DNA of 64,000 bases, taken from positions 422,001-486,000 of the forward strand of contig NZ_AP018907.1 of the NCBI RefSeq assembly GCF_003966715.1, written 5' to 3'. The position numbers and the translations under genes are program-made. The notes under the pieces were generated by a model. The model was not told the origin of the DNA, did no database searches, and saw nothing but the letters and a program-made list of their open reading frames with translations. Positions 40,584 to 49,809 of the stretch are shown here, in pieces. This DNA comes from Blastochloris tepida. GTDB taxonomy: Bacteria > Pseudomonadota > Alphaproteobacteria > Rhizobiales > Xanthobacteraceae. How positions within the stretch are numbered: the stretch's first letter is position 1; each line of letters begins with the position of its first letter.

Positions 40584-43031
40584 TTACGGGGTCAGCGACC
40601 CCACATTGGTCGAGAAGCCGCCTTCGCCCAGCGTGCGCAGGTCGATCTTGAACAGAACCTTGTGCACGTTCTCGGCGTTGCCGCTCTCGGTATAGTCGGT
40701 CACGTAGTTGACGCTGAGGCCGAAGCAGTCGTCGAGATACTTGATGCCGAAATTGGTGGTGTCGATCTTCTCGTTGATCAAATCGTAGCGCACCGCGGCG
40801 CTGACCGACCAGTTGCTGCTGATCTTCAGCCCGGTCGAGCCGACCACCGCCTCGCGCCAATCGGTGTAGCCGAGCAGCGGCTGCGGGGCGTAGCGCCCAT
40901 AGAGCGCCGCCAGATTGAGCCGCTCGTACTTGGCGCCGCCCTGCAGCTCGAACCGGCGCACCTCGAAATCCGTCTCGGCGAAACGGTAGTGCGACGACAA
41001 TGTGTAGACGCTGTCCGGCTGGTAGGTGAGGCGCGCCACATAGTCCGAGCGCGTGGTGTCGAGGCCGGAGTCGAGGCCGGTATTGGCCATGTCGGCCTGG
41101 GCGAACGAGTTCAGGCCGAACAGGTGATAGGACTGGCCGAACAGGGCGTTGACGGTGCCGGCGCCGTTGAGCTGGGCGGTGTACTGCAGGCCGGCATTGA
41201 CGCGGCCGCCGCCCTCGACCCGGTCATAGCCGGAATACTTGTTGATCTCGAACAGGTTGGTGTCGTCGAACACCAGGCTCTGGGCGTCCTCGTTCGGCAG
41301 CTTGCCGATCTGGCTCTCGTTCGGGCGGACGATGACCTGGGCGATCGGCTCCAGCGTCTGGGTGCCCCAGGACTGCACGGCGATGAACGGCCAGCGGTAT
41401 TCGAGGCCGGCCGCCGCCATGCCGCGCGAGACCATCTGGTTGTCGCTGCTGACGAACTCGGTGGAGTAGTCGTAGGTCGGCGCATCGCGCCAGCCGGCGT
41501 CGCCGCGCACCATCAGGAACGGCGTCACCACCTGCCCGGTGGTCGGCTCGATCAGCCGCTTCTTCCAGTACATGTCGGCCGACAGGCGCGAATAGGTGCC
41601 CGGCGCGCCGCGCATCACGCAATTGTTGCGGCTGACGTCGGTCGACAGCGCCGAGCAGTCGGAGCCGTTGATGCCGTCGAGGTCGGCCTGCGTGCGCGAC
41701 ATGCTGGCGACGTTGACGTTGAAGCCGGCCTCGCCGCCCCACACCGGCGGCAGGAAGACGTAGTTGTAGTCGATGATCGGGTGGGTGATCGGCAGCTGCT
41801 TCTGAATGTCGTACTCCGACAGGCCCATGTAATAGACCGAACGGGCGTCGAAGAAGCTGCGGTCGCCCAGGCCGGTGATGAAGACCTGCGAGCGGATTTC
41901 CTTCTGACCGAACGAGAAGACCGTGTGCTTGTCGAGGTCGTAGTCCTGCAGGAACGTCTTGTCCGACAGCATGGCGGCGTCCCAGCCCCACCGCCAGCGA
42001 TCGTTGAGCCAGAATTCGCCGTGCGACTCGATCATGCCGCGGTCTTCGCGGTAGCCGGGTGTGGTGGAGCCGTCGCTGCGGACGAAGACGCTCAGATCCT
42101 CCTGGTGGATGCCGGCGGCGCGGATGGTGTAGGCGCCGTTGATCAGGCGCTGACGCCACTCGGCCTGCATCAGCAGGCCCTGCTCGGTGGTGATGGTCGG
42201 CGTCAGGGTGACGTCGTAGTCCGGCGCCAGCGCCCAATAATAGGGAATGCCGGCGGAGAAGCCGAACTTGGTGCTCTGTGAGAGCTCCGGCATCAGGAAG
42301 CCGGACTTGCGCTTCACCGTCGGGTCGGGATGCGAGAAGTACGGGAACCACGCGATCGGCAGGCCGAACATCTCGACCGTGGCGTTCTCGTAATAGACCA
42401 TCCGCTCACCCTCCTTGTGGATGATGCGGGCGGCCTTGACCTGCCAGGCGACGGGCTTCTTGGGGTCTTCCTTGCAGGGCTCGCAGGCGGTGTAGACGCC
42501 GGAGCGCAGCACCGTCACGTCGCCTTCGCGGCGGTCGGCGCTGGCGGCGGCGAAATGGGTCCGGTCGGCGCCTTCCAGGCGCAGCGACTGGACGAAGCCT
42601 TCCTTGAAGTCCTGGGTCAGCTCCAGCCGCTCGGCATAGACGACGTCGCCGGACTTGCTCTTCAGGCGGACGTTGCCCTCGCCGTACATCTTGTTGGCGC
42701 GGCGGTCATAGGTGACGCGGTCGGCCTCGAGCACCGAGCCGTCATTGTAGATCTGGACGTGGCCGACGGCCGAGACGCGGTCGTTCTGGTAGTCGTATTG
42801 CAGCTCGTCGGCGGTGACGAGCATCTCCTTGCCGGCCTGCAGGCGCGGCGCCTCCAGCCCGGTGCCGATCGCAGGTCCGCGCGACTGGGCCTGCGCCGGC
42901 GCGAGCGCGCCGCTCGAGGCGAGCGCGAGCGCGCCCGCGGCCGTGCCGAGCAGGAGCGTGCGCACCAGCGCCAGACCGGCTTCGGTGCCGGTTCCTCCGG
43001 AGGGATGCGGCGGTCGACCCCGATCCGTCAT
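40584..43031 (-). CDS. lptD: LPS-assembly outer-membrane protein LptD
   Basis: About 815 residues with a long N-terminal signal region (ALALASSGALAPAQAQS). An OstA-like jellyroll domain (MLVTADELQYDYQNDRVSAVG, about residues 65-190) is followed by a large beta barrel rich in aromatic strands, for example YRWPFIAVQSWGTQTLEPIAQ. Two Cys sit close together (ACEPCKEDP), plus CSALS and NNCVM. It moves LPS to the cell surface with LptE. The ATG at 43031 is eight bases after GGAGG and overlaps the lptG stop; a GTG at 43034 is also possible. Confidence 0.95.
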   Translation of the reverse strand: MTDRGRPPHPSGGTGTEAGLALVRTLLLGTAAGALALASSGALAPAQAQSRGPAIGTGLEAPRLQAGKEMLVTADELQYDYQNDRVSAVGHVQIYNDGSVLEADRVTYDRRANKMYGEGNVRLKSKSGDVVYAERLELTQDFKEGFVQSLRLEGADRTHFAAASADRREGDVTVLRSGVYTACEPCKEDPKKPVAWQVKAARIIHKEGERMVYYENATVEMFGLPIAWFPYFSHPDPTVKRKSGFLMPELSQSTKFGFSAGIPYYWALAPDYDVTLTPTITTEQGLLMQAEWRQRLINGAYTIRAAGIHQEDLSVFVRSDGSTTPGYREDRGMIESHGEFWLNDRWRWGWDAAMLSDKTFLQDYDLDKHTVFSFGQKEIRSQVFITGLGDRSFFDARSVYYMGLSEYDIQKQLPITHPIIDYNYVFLPPVWGGEAGFNVNVASMSRTQADLDGINGSDCSALSTDVSRNNCVMRGAPGTYSRLSADMYWKKRLIEPTTGQVVTPFLMVRGDAGWRDAPTYDYSTEFVSSDNQMVSRGMAAAGLEYRWPFIAVQSWGTQTLEPIAQVIVRPNESQIGKLPNEDAQSLVFDDTNLFEINKYSGYDRVEGGGRVNAGLQYTAQLNGAGTVNALFGQSYHLFGLNSFAQADMANTGLDSGLDTTRSDYVARLTYQPDSVYTLSSHYRFAETDFEVRRFELQGGAKYERLNLAALYGRYAPQPLLGYTDWREAVVGSTGLKISSNWSVSAAVRYDLINEKIDTTNFGIKYLDDCFGLSVNYVTDYTESGNAENVHKVLFKIDLRTLGEGGFSTNVGSLTP

Positions 43032-44125
43032 CACCCATCCTCCTGCTGAAGCAGCACCATGAAGCCCAGCAACACCGTCGCTGCGGCCGGACCCCAGGCC
43101 GCAGGCACAACACCAATCATTCCCGCCGAAGCGAGATCTTCAGCGAGTTCGGAGCCGACATAAAGCAGAAAGCCGGCGACCACGCCACTCAGAATCATCG
43201 GGGCGATCCCGCCGATCCGGAAGAACCTGAGGCTCACCGCGGCGGCGATCATCACCATTGCCAGGAACAGCAGAGGCCTAGCCATAAGGCTCTGATACTG
43301 AAGCTGGAAGCGCGCAGGCGACAGGCCGGCCTCGCGGGCGGCGACGATGGCGTCGGGCAGATCCCAGAACGACACCGAATCGGCCTTGGAGAGCGAATCG
43401 CGCACCTGATCTGCGGTCAGGGTGGTGGCGAGCCGGTAGGTGTCGAGGCTGCGCGGCTGCGTGGTGGCGGAGAAGATTCGCACCGTTTCGAGAATCCAGG
43501 CGCGGTCCTCGAGGCGGGCGGTGGCGGCCTCGATGCGCTCCTGCAGCTGGCCGTTGGCATCCAGCGTCAGCACGATGACGCCGGTGAGGCGGCGCCCGTA
43601 CTCGGCCGCCGCCTTGGCATTGAGGATCGCCGGGCCCGATTCGCTCGACTGGCGCAGCCAGATGTCGCCCTCGCCGCCGCCCTGGAAGAACAGCGAGCGG
43701 CCGCCGAAGATGTCGGCCTCCAGCGTGCTGGCGTGCTCCTTCAGCGCCGCCGCCACCGGGTTGTAGAGGACGGTGGCGAACAGCCCCACCGCGAGGCTGC
43801 AGGCCACCGCCGGGAAGGTGAACTGCCACACCGACACGCCGGCGGCGCGGGTGACCACCAGTTCCAGCCGGCGCGACAGCATCAGGAAGCTGCCCATCGC
43901 CGCGAACAGGATGGCGAAGGGCAGCATCTGCTCGACCAGCGAGGGCACGCGCGACAGCGTGAGCTGGGCCAACAGCAGCACGGTGGCCTTCGGCGTGTCG
44001 CCGGTCCGCCGCAGCATCTCGACGAAATCGACCACCGCGATCAGCAGCGCCGACCCCAGGAACACCATGATCAGCGCTTCCATGAAGCGCCGCGCGAAAT
44101 AGATGCCGAGGGTGCGGCCGATCAT
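43031..44125 (-). CDS. lptG: LPS export permease LptG
   Basis: 364 residues starting MIGRTLGIYFARRFMEALI. Three N-terminal and three C-terminal membrane helices bound a periplasmic jellyroll; SLVEQMLPFAILFAAMGSFLMLSRRLELVVTRAAG contains the coupling helix. It pairs with LptF and the ATPase LptB to extract LPS from the inner membrane. The stop overlaps the lptD start; lptF ends 10 bases upstream. Confidence 0.96.
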   Translation of the reverse strand: MIGRTLGIYFARRFMEALIMVFLGSALLIAVVDFVEMLRRTGDTPKATVLLLAQLTLSRVPSLVEQMLPFAILFAAMGSFLMLSRRLELVVTRAAGVSVWQFTFPAVACSLAVGLFATVLYNPVAAALKEHASTLEADIFGGRSLFFQGGGEGDIWLRQSSESGPAILNAKAAAEYGRRLTGVIVLTLDANGQLQERIEAATARLEDRAWILETVRIFSATTQPRSLDTYRLATTLTADQVRDSLSKADSVSFWDLPDAIVAAREAGLSPARFQLQYQSLMARPLLFLAMVMIAAAVSLRFFRIGGIAPMILSGVVAGFLLYVGSELAEDLASAGMIGVVPAAWGPAAATVLLGFMVLLQQEDG

Positions 44126-44135
44126 GCGCGCCCCC

Positions 44136-45323
44136 TCACGCCCGCATCGGGCGGATGAGCCGCCCGAGCTGGCTGGACACCGCGCTGCCGATCCGGTCGA
44201 GGGCGGAGGCGCCGGCGACCTCCAGCCGGCCGGAGCCGGCGAGATAGCCCAGCGCGATGGCCGAGATCGGCAGCAGGTACATCAGCGGCACGAAGGCCGC
44301 CGAGCGCACGGTCAGGCCGGTGACGGCGAACCCGAGGAGCCGCAGCACGCCGGTGGCGGCCACCGCGGCCACCGCCGCGGCGCTGCGTCCCTCGCGGGTC
44401 GAGCGGGCCTGTCCGAGAAACGCGAACGCACACATCACAAACGCCAACGGGTAGAGCGGAGCCGTCAGCCGCTCGTGAATCTCCGACCGGAACCGTCCGG
44501 GCTGCATCTGGAAGTACGGATCGGCCGGATCGGGGGACATCAGGTCCGAGAGTGTGCGCTCACGTGGTTTATAATGAATTGCCGCCGGCTCGCCGGAGAA
44601 CTGCGACAGGTCGAAGGCGTAGCGCTCGAAGAACACGATCGAGGTATCCTGGTCCTTCTTGGTGCGGCGCTGCAGGCTGCCGTCCTGCAGGACCAGGAAC
44701 ATGCCGTCCCCCGAATCGATGATCTGGCCGCGCTCGGCCAGATAGATCATCTCCTGGTTGGGGTCGCGCCGGTCGGCGACCAGCAGGCCGCGCAGCTCGC
44801 CATTGGCCTGACGGGCGCGGATGTGGAAGGTGAGGTTCTTCTCCACCGAGGTGAAGCGGCCCGGCTGGACGATGTTGGCCACCACGTCGGCGCGGATCTT
44901 GGTGATCTCCTGGCGCAGCAGGCGCATGGAGGCCGGGGCGAGGTGGATGCTCATCGCCCCCACCACCACCGCCACCGCGCAGGCCAGCAGCACGATCGGC
45001 CGCACCACGTGCGTCGGCGACATGCCGGCCGAGGTCATCACGATCAGCTCGGAGTCCGAGCCCAGCCGGTTGTAGGTGAAGATGACCGCCAGAAACAGCG
45101 CGATCGGCGCGATCACCAGGAACAGCAGCGGCAGCGACAGGCCGGTGACGACGAAGAACACGATCACCGTCTGCCCCTTGGAGGTGAGCAGATCGAACTC
45201 GCGCAACGCCTGGGTGACCCAGATGACGCCGGTGAGGGTGACGAGAACCATCACGAACGCCGAGCTGGTCATCCGCAGCACGTAGAGCTCGATGCGGTGC
45301 AGTCCCAGCCTCAACGCGGTCAC
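44136..45323 (-). CDS. lptF: LPS export permease LptF
   Basis: 395 residues. Starts MTALRLGLHRIELYVLRMTS; the coupling helix region reads LAVIFTYNRLGSDSELIVMTSAGMS, followed by the periplasmic domain (VEKNLTFHIRARQANGELRGLLV) and three C-terminal helices. It is first in the lptF-lptG-lptD-surA-pdxA-rsmA unit, so the promoter is expected in the 145 bases shared with the divergent pepA. Confidence 0.96.
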   Translation of the reverse strand: MTALRLGLHRIELYVLRMTSSAFVMVLVTLTGVIWVTQALREFDLLTSKGQTVIVFFVVTGLSLPLLFLVIAPIALFLAVIFTYNRLGSDSELIVMTSAGMSPTHVVRPIVLLACAVAVVVGAMSIHLAPASMRLLRQEITKIRADVVANIVQPGRFTSVEKNLTFHIRARQANGELRGLLVADRRDPNQEMIYLAERGQIIDSGDGMFLVLQDGSLQRRTKKDQDTSIVFFERYAFDLSQFSGEPAAIHYKPRERTLSDLMSPDPADPYFQMQPGRFRSEIHERLTAPLYPLAFVMCAFAFLGQARSTREGRSAAAVAAVAATGVLRLLGFAVTGLTVRSAAFVPLMYLLPISAIALGYLAGSGRLEVAGASALDRIGSAVSSQLGRLIRPMRA

Positions 45324-45468
45324 CCTTCGGTCCTGAATCTGCGCCGATTAGAGCGCGTTTGAGGCGCCAGCGGGGCGGCGGTTCCGCCTGCGGCAACGCT
45401 TTTCCGCACCTGTTGCCATTTCGGCACACTGCGCCGTATTGCTTAGGGATTCCCCGCTGGAGCGTTCC

Positions 45469-47007
45469 ATGTCGCATATGCCCAAGATCACCTTCGCCAA
45501 GCCGCCGGCTGCCGCCGAGGACGGCATTCTCGTCGTGTTCGTCGACGACCGCCTGGAGACCGGGCCGGCCGCCCGCGCCGCGCTGGAGCCGGCGGCGGGC
45601 CTGATCGCGCGGGCCGCCACCGCCGCCCGCTTCAAGGGCAAGCTCGCGGCGACGCTCGACGTGCTGGCGCCGGCGGGCCTCGCCGCCGAGCGGCTGATCG
45701 TGGTGGGGCTCGGTGCCGTGGCGGAGCTGAAGCCAGCCGACCTGCTCAAGCTCGGCGGCGCGGTGATGGGCAAGCTGCCGGCCGCCGCCAGGGAGGTGAC
45801 GGTGGTGCTGGAGCGGCCGGGCGGCGAGTTCACGCCAGCCGACATCGCCGAGTTCGCACTCGGTCTGACGCTGCGCGCCTATGCCTTCGACCGCTACAAG
45901 ACCAAGAAGAAGGAGGACGAGGAGGAGGAGGGGACGAGCCGGGCCCGCATCAATCTGGTCTGCGCCGATGACGGCGCCGCCAAGAAGGCGTGGCGGGCCA
46001 AGGAGCCGGTGGCGAACGGCGTCATCCTCGCCCGCGACCTCGTCAACGAGCCGCCGAACGTGCTGCATCCGCCGGAGTTCGCCCACCGCGCCGAGGCGCT
46101 GTCCAAGCTCGGCGTCGAGGTCGAGGTGCTCGACCCCAAGGCGATGAAGAAGCTCGGCATGAACGCGCTGCTCGGCGTCGCCCAGGGCTCGCAGCACGAG
46201 GCGCGCCTCGTAGTGATGCGCTGGAAGGGTACGCAGGGCGAGGGCAAGCAAGGTGAGAACAAACAGCACGAGAGCAAGCCGGTCGCCTTCGTCGGCAAGG
46301 GCGTGACGTTCGATTCCGGCGGCATCTCGATCAAGCCGGCGGCGAGCATGGAGGAGATGAAGGGCGACATGGCGGGCGCCGCCTGCGTCGTCGGCCTGAT
46401 GCACGCGCTGGCCGCGCGCAAGGCCAAGGTCGACGCGGTGGGGGTGATCGGCCTCGTCGAGAACATGCCCGACGCCGAGGCGCAGCGGCCCGGCGACATC
46501 GTCAAGTCGATGTCGGGCCAGACCATCGAGATCATCAACACCGACGCCGAGGGCCGGCTCGTGCTGGCCGACGCGCTGTGGTACGTCAAGGACCGCTTCA
46601 AGCCGGCCGCGATCATCGACCTCGCCACGCTGACCGGCGCCATCCTGGTGGCGCTCGGCCACGAGCATGCCGGCCTGTTCACCAATGACGACACGCTGGC
46701 CGACAAGCTCACCGCCGCCGGCCTCGCCACCGGCGAGCGAGTGTGGCGCATGCCGCTCGGCAGCGATTACGACAAGCTGATCGACTCCAAGTTCGCCGAC
46801 ATGAAGAACACCGGCGGCCGCAATGCCGGCTCGATCACCGCCGCGCAGTTCCTGCAGCGCTTCGTCGACGGCACGCCGTGGGCGCATCTCGACATCGCCG
46901 GCACCGGCATGGGCGCGCCGGCCAGCGACATCAACAAGAGCTGGGGCCCGGGCTGGGGCGTGCGCCTGCTCGACCGGCTGATCGCCGACGTCTACGAGGA
47001 GGGGTGA
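45469..47007 (+). CDS. pepA: Leucyl aminopeptidase
   Basis: 512 residues. The metal and catalytic motifs are in [27 protein letters not shown] (split here) and the family signature [16 protein letters not shown]. An unusual Lys/Glu-rich insert ([10 protein letters not shown]) lies near residue 145 and a Gly/Lys/Gln-rich insert ([16 protein letters not shown]) near 255. GGAG precedes the ATG at 45469. It is a cytoplasmic M17 peptidase that may also bind DNA as in E. coli. holC follows 29 bases later. Confidence 0.95.
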   Translation: MSHMPKITFAKPPAAAEDGILVVFVDDRLETGPAARAALEPAAGLIARAATAARFKGKLAATLDVLAPAGLAAERLIVVGLGAVAELKPADLLKLGGAVMGKLPAAAREVTVVLERPGGEFTPADIAEFALGLTLRAYAFDRYKTKKKEDEEEEGTSRARINLVCADDGAAKKAWRAKEPVANGVILARDLVNEPPNVLHPPEFAHRAEALSKLGVEVEVLDPKAMKKLGMNALLGVAQGSQHEARLVVMRWKGTQGEGKQGENKQHESKPVAFVGKGVTFDSGGISIKPAASMEEMKGDMAGAACVVGLMHALAARKAKVDAVGVIGLVENMPDAEAQRPGDIVKSMSGQTIEIINTDAEGRLVLADALWYVKDRFKPAAIIDLATLTGAILVALGHEHAGLFTNDDTLADKLTAAGLATGERVWRMPLGSDYDKLIDSKFADMKNTGGRNAGSITAAQFLQRFVDGTPWAHLDIAGTGMGAPASDINKSWGPGWGVRLLDRLIADVYEEG

Positions 47008-47036
47008 TCGTCGGCGGGACGGAGGGGCGAGGCCGG

Positions 47037-47495
47037 ATGACCGAGGTTCTGTTCTACCATCTGCAGCGGCGCACCCTGGAGCAGGTGCTGCCGCCGCTCT
47101 TGGCCAAGTGCCTGGAGCGCGGCTGGCGAGTGGTGGTGCAGGCGGCCTCCGCCGAGCGGGTGGCGGCGCTCGATGCCCATCTGTGGACCTATGACGACGA
47201 GAGCTTCCTGCCGCACGGCCCGGCCGGCGACCGCGACGCCGCCGACCAGCCGATCCTGCTCACCACCGCCCCCACCAACCCCAATGGCGCGAGCGTGCGC
47301 TTCCTGGTCGACGGCGCCGAGCTCGACGATCCCGCCGCCTATGCGCCCTATGCGCGGGCGGTCTTCCTGTTCGACGGCAATGACGACGAGGCGGTCGCGA
47401 GCGCCCGCGGCCGCTGGACGGCGCTGAAGGCCGCCGGCCACGAGGTGACCTATTGGCGCCAGGACGAGGCCGGCCGCTGGGAGCGCAAGGGCTGA
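47037..47495 (+). CDS. holC: DNA polymerase III chi subunit
   Basis: 152 residues starting MTEVLFYHLQRRTLEQVLP, then RGWRVVVQAAS and LDAHLWTYDDESFLPHG, the chi-subunit signature. Chi links the clamp loader to single-strand binding protein. The pepA-holC order is conserved in alphaproteobacteria. The end is YWRQDEAGRWERKG. Confidence 0.95.
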   Translation: MTEVLFYHLQRRTLEQVLPPLLAKCLERGWRVVVQAASAERVAALDAHLWTYDDESFLPHGPAGDRDAADQPILLTTAPTNPNGASVRFLVDGAELDDPAAYAPYARAVFLFDGNDDEAVASARGRWTALKAAGHEVTYWRQDEAGRWERKG

Positions 47496-47574
47496 GGTTG
47501 CAGCGGTGAGCCGATTGGCGCAAACCTGCCGGCCGCCCGACTGGGCGGCAATTCTCAATACGGGTCGGACGGCA

Positions 47575-47991
47575 ATGACGGTTCGTTTCGGGTCGGTTTC
47601 TTTTTCGGGTTTGGCTGTCGTGGCGGCCGTGCTGCTCGCCGGCTGCGCCGGGGAGGGCACCGTGCCGGCGCGCGGCGCGGGGGCCGCGGGCGGCAGCGGG
47701 CCGGTGCCGCCCGGCGAGCTGGTCAGCGCCGAGGGGGCTTGCGGCGAGGCGGCCGAGGGCAATGCGCCGAGCAAGCTCGATTTCGGCCTCACCGAGTGCG
47801 AGGTGGTGCGGCTCGTCGGGCCGTTCGACCGGGTCGAGATCGGCGACGCCCAGGGCGTGCGGGTGGTGACGATGGTCTCGACCGCCGGCGCCCGGCCGGG
47901 CATCTACCGCTTCGAGGCCGGCCGCCTGAAATCGGTGGAGGCCGCGCCCGAGCCGGAGAAGAAGAAGGGCAAGCCGGCGCCGAGGCATTGA
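47575..47991 (+). CDS. Putative lipoprotein of unknown function
   Basis: 138 residues. A signal peptide ends in the lipobox LLAGC near residue 25, followed by a Gly/Ala-rich linker (ARGAGAAGGSGPVPPG). The globular part (FGLTECEVVRLVGPFDRVEIGD and a Lys-rich end) is not recognised beyond being commonly annotated in Rhizobiales after holC. An earlier start at 47506 would give a longer leader. It is 79 bases after holC on the same strand. Confidence 0.6.
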   Translation: MTVRFGSVSFSGLAVVAAVLLAGCAGEGTVPARGAGAAGGSGPVPPGELVSAEGACGEAAEGNAPSKLDFGLTECEVVRLVGPFDRVEIGDAQGVRVVTMVSTAGARPGIYRFEAGRLKSVEAAPEPEKKKGKPAPRH

Positions 47992-47999
47992 GCGGGCTT

Positions 48000-48431
48000 G
48001 GTCGTTCCGGGCATCAGGGGCTTGTCGTCCCGGGCAAGCGCGCACAGCGCGCGCGACCCGGGACCGTGTTCCGGAAGCTACGGCGTTCACGGATCTGATT
48101 CTGTGCTGAGCCATCAATGGCTTAATGGACAGGCTGCGGATGTCTCATCGAGAACGCGGTGGATCGGCAGTCACCGGGGGCCGCAGGATTGAACTCGTCA
48201 TGCCCGCGCTTGTCGCGGGCATCCACGTCTTGAAAACCTATTTGAAAACAAAGACGTGGATGGCCGGGACAAGCCCGGCCATGACGACGGCGGGCTTGTG
48301 CCAGACGCCGCAGGCGCAAGTCACGCCGAAAGAGATCGCGTTTCGGCTCGATCTCTCTCGGCCCAGGCGATTCAGAACCATGAATACCGTAGGTTCCGGA
48401 AGGGGGGCTTTTCCGGACGACGATCCCGGGT
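48000..48431. repeat. Dispersed repeats, left flank of IS copy 2
   Basis: GTCGTCCCGGGCAAGCGCG...GCGCGACCCGGGACCGT lies at about 48022-48067. The CATGCCCGCGCTTGTCGCGGG...CGGCCATGACGAC palindrome is at 48197-48287, and a final ACGATCCCGGGT half-repeat runs to the IS junction at 48431. No gene is seen. Confidence 0.75.
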
Positions 48432-48433
48432 TG

Positions 48434-48611
48434 GAACGGCGAACTGTGCTTTGATGGGTGCACCGGCTCGGGGTGGCCACCCCGAGCCGGTGCGGGCGGC
48501 ACGCCGTGTCCCGGGTGAGCCTTCGAGGCCGTCGCGAGCAGAAGCGGCCGTCCGTCCCAAGCCAACCCGAACAGTTGCACGGGGCTTTTGACCCCGCTTC
48601 CAAGCCTGGGA
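48434..48611 (+). ncRNA. Predicted bridge RNA of IS copy 2
   Basis: Identical in its guides to copy 1; the 15-bp hairpin is at 48460-48493. One base differs near the 5' end (AACTGTGC instead of AAATGTGC), outside the predicted guides. Confidence 0.72.
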
Positions 48612-49579
48612 TGCTTGCCATGCTGCCACACCCGACGCCGCTTGCCACCCACCTTGTGGGCATCGATGTCTCCAAGGACTGGCTCGACATCGCCTTCGAC
48701 GACACCAAGGTCGAGCGCGTCGATAACACCCCCGCGGCTCTCCAGCGCTTGGCCAGGCGCCTGGTGAAGGCCGGGCTCACCACCGCCGGCCTGGAGCCGA
48801 CCGGCGGCTATGAACGCCTGGCGGTCGCGGTGCTGCGCGAGGCCGGCCTCACCGTGCTGCAGGTCGACAGCTGGCGCTGCCGCCAGTTCGCCAAGGCCTG
48901 CGGCCAGCGCGCCAAGAGCGATCCGCTCGACGCCCGCATCATCCGCGCCTTCATGCTGCATCACCCCTGCCGGCCGTTCCCGGAGCCCTCGCAAGCGCAG
49001 AGCGACCTGACCGCCTGGGTGCGCGAAATCACCCGCGCCGAGGCCGACATCCGCCGCCTCGAGAACCGCAAGGCCCACCCCACCCTGGCGGCCATCACCG
49101 CCCGGCTCGATGCCGAAATCGCCGCCCTGCGCGAGACCGTCGCCGCGGCCGAACAGGCCATCGAGGCGTTGATCGCCGCCGATCCGGCGATGGACGCCAA
49201 GGCCAAGATCATCACCTCGGTGCCGGGGATCGCCAACAAGACGGCCCGCGTCCTGCTCGCAGAAGCTCCCGAACTCGGCCGGTTCACCCCCCGCCAAGCC
49301 GGTGCCATCGGCGGCTGCGCACCCTATCGCAACGACAGCGGCAAAGCGCGGCGGCCGGCCCATATCGAGGCCGGACGCCGCGCGCTCAAGCGCGCCTGCT
49401 ATCTCGCCGCCTTCGCCGCCATCCACTGGAACCCGTGGGCCAAACAGCTCTACGCCGACCTCAAAGCCCGCGGAAAACCCGCCAAGGTCGCCCTCATCGC
49501 CATCGCTCGAAAGCTCCTGACCATCCTCAACGCCATGATTCGAGACAACAAACCCTGGCGAGACCCCAAAACCGCATGA
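48611..49579 (+). CDS. IS110-family transposase, copy 2
   Basis: 322 residues, nearly identical to copy 1, with the same DEDD and Ser motifs. It differs by Leu in PTPLATH and by Asn in GIANKTARV, where copies 1 and 3 have Thr. No frameshift or stop is seen, so it may be active. Confidence 0.94.
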   Translation: MLAMLPHPTPLATHLVGIDVSKDWLDIAFDDTKVERVDNTPAALQRLARRLVKAGLTTAGLEPTGGYERLAVAVLREAGLTVLQVDSWRCRQFAKACGQRAKSDPLDARIIRAFMLHHPCRPFPEPSQAQSDLTAWVREITRAEADIRRLENRKAHPTLAAITARLDAEIAALRETVAAAEQAIEALIAADPAMDAKAKIITSVPGIANKTARVLLAEAPELGRFTPRQAGAIGGCAPYRNDSGKARRPAHIEAGRRALKRACYLAAFAAIHWNPWAKQLYADLKARGKPAKVALIAIARKLLTILNAMIRDNKPWRDPKTA

Positions 49580-49587
49580 CAGTTGCT

Positions 49588-49790
49588 CGCTTTGCTCGCC
49601 CGGGATGACGAGGCCGAGGCTGTCGTCCCGGGCAAGCGCGCACAGCGCGCGCGACCCGGGACCGTGCGCAGGATGGGGTGTCTTTTCTTGAGGACGATCC
49701 CGGCTCGGCGCTGCGCGCCGTCCGGGATGACGCGGCCCCGGAGTGGTGGGTGGAATACGCTTCGCTATTCCACCCTTGAGCGACACTCCC
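49588..49790. repeat. Dispersed repeats, right flank of IS copy 2
   Basis: The repeat resumes after the IS (CGCTTTGCTCGCCCGGGATGACG). It is followed by GTCGTCCCGGGCAAGCGCG...CGCGACCCGGGACCGT and a GGAATACGCTTCGCTATTCC hairpin at about 49752-49771. This last copy could end the convergent ABC-F transcript. Confidence 0.7.
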
Positions 49791-49809
49791 CCCGGCCGCG
49801 CTGCGCGTG

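Larger units (their letters stand above)
48432..49587 (+). mobile_element. IS110-family insertion sequence, copy 2 (1156 bp)
   Basis: Same length and ends as copy 1. The flanks are ATCCCGGGT on the left and CGCTTTGCTCGCCCGGGATG on the right, a slightly different variant of the intergenic repeat than at copies 1 and 3. It matches the eight bases TCCCGGGT of the left guide and only TCGC on the right. Confidence 0.88.

Noticed and set aside
38635..40695. Long plus-strand frame (686 codons) antisense to pdxA and surA
   Set aside because: Antisense to two well-supported genes; the product is rich in His, Arg and Gly repeats only.
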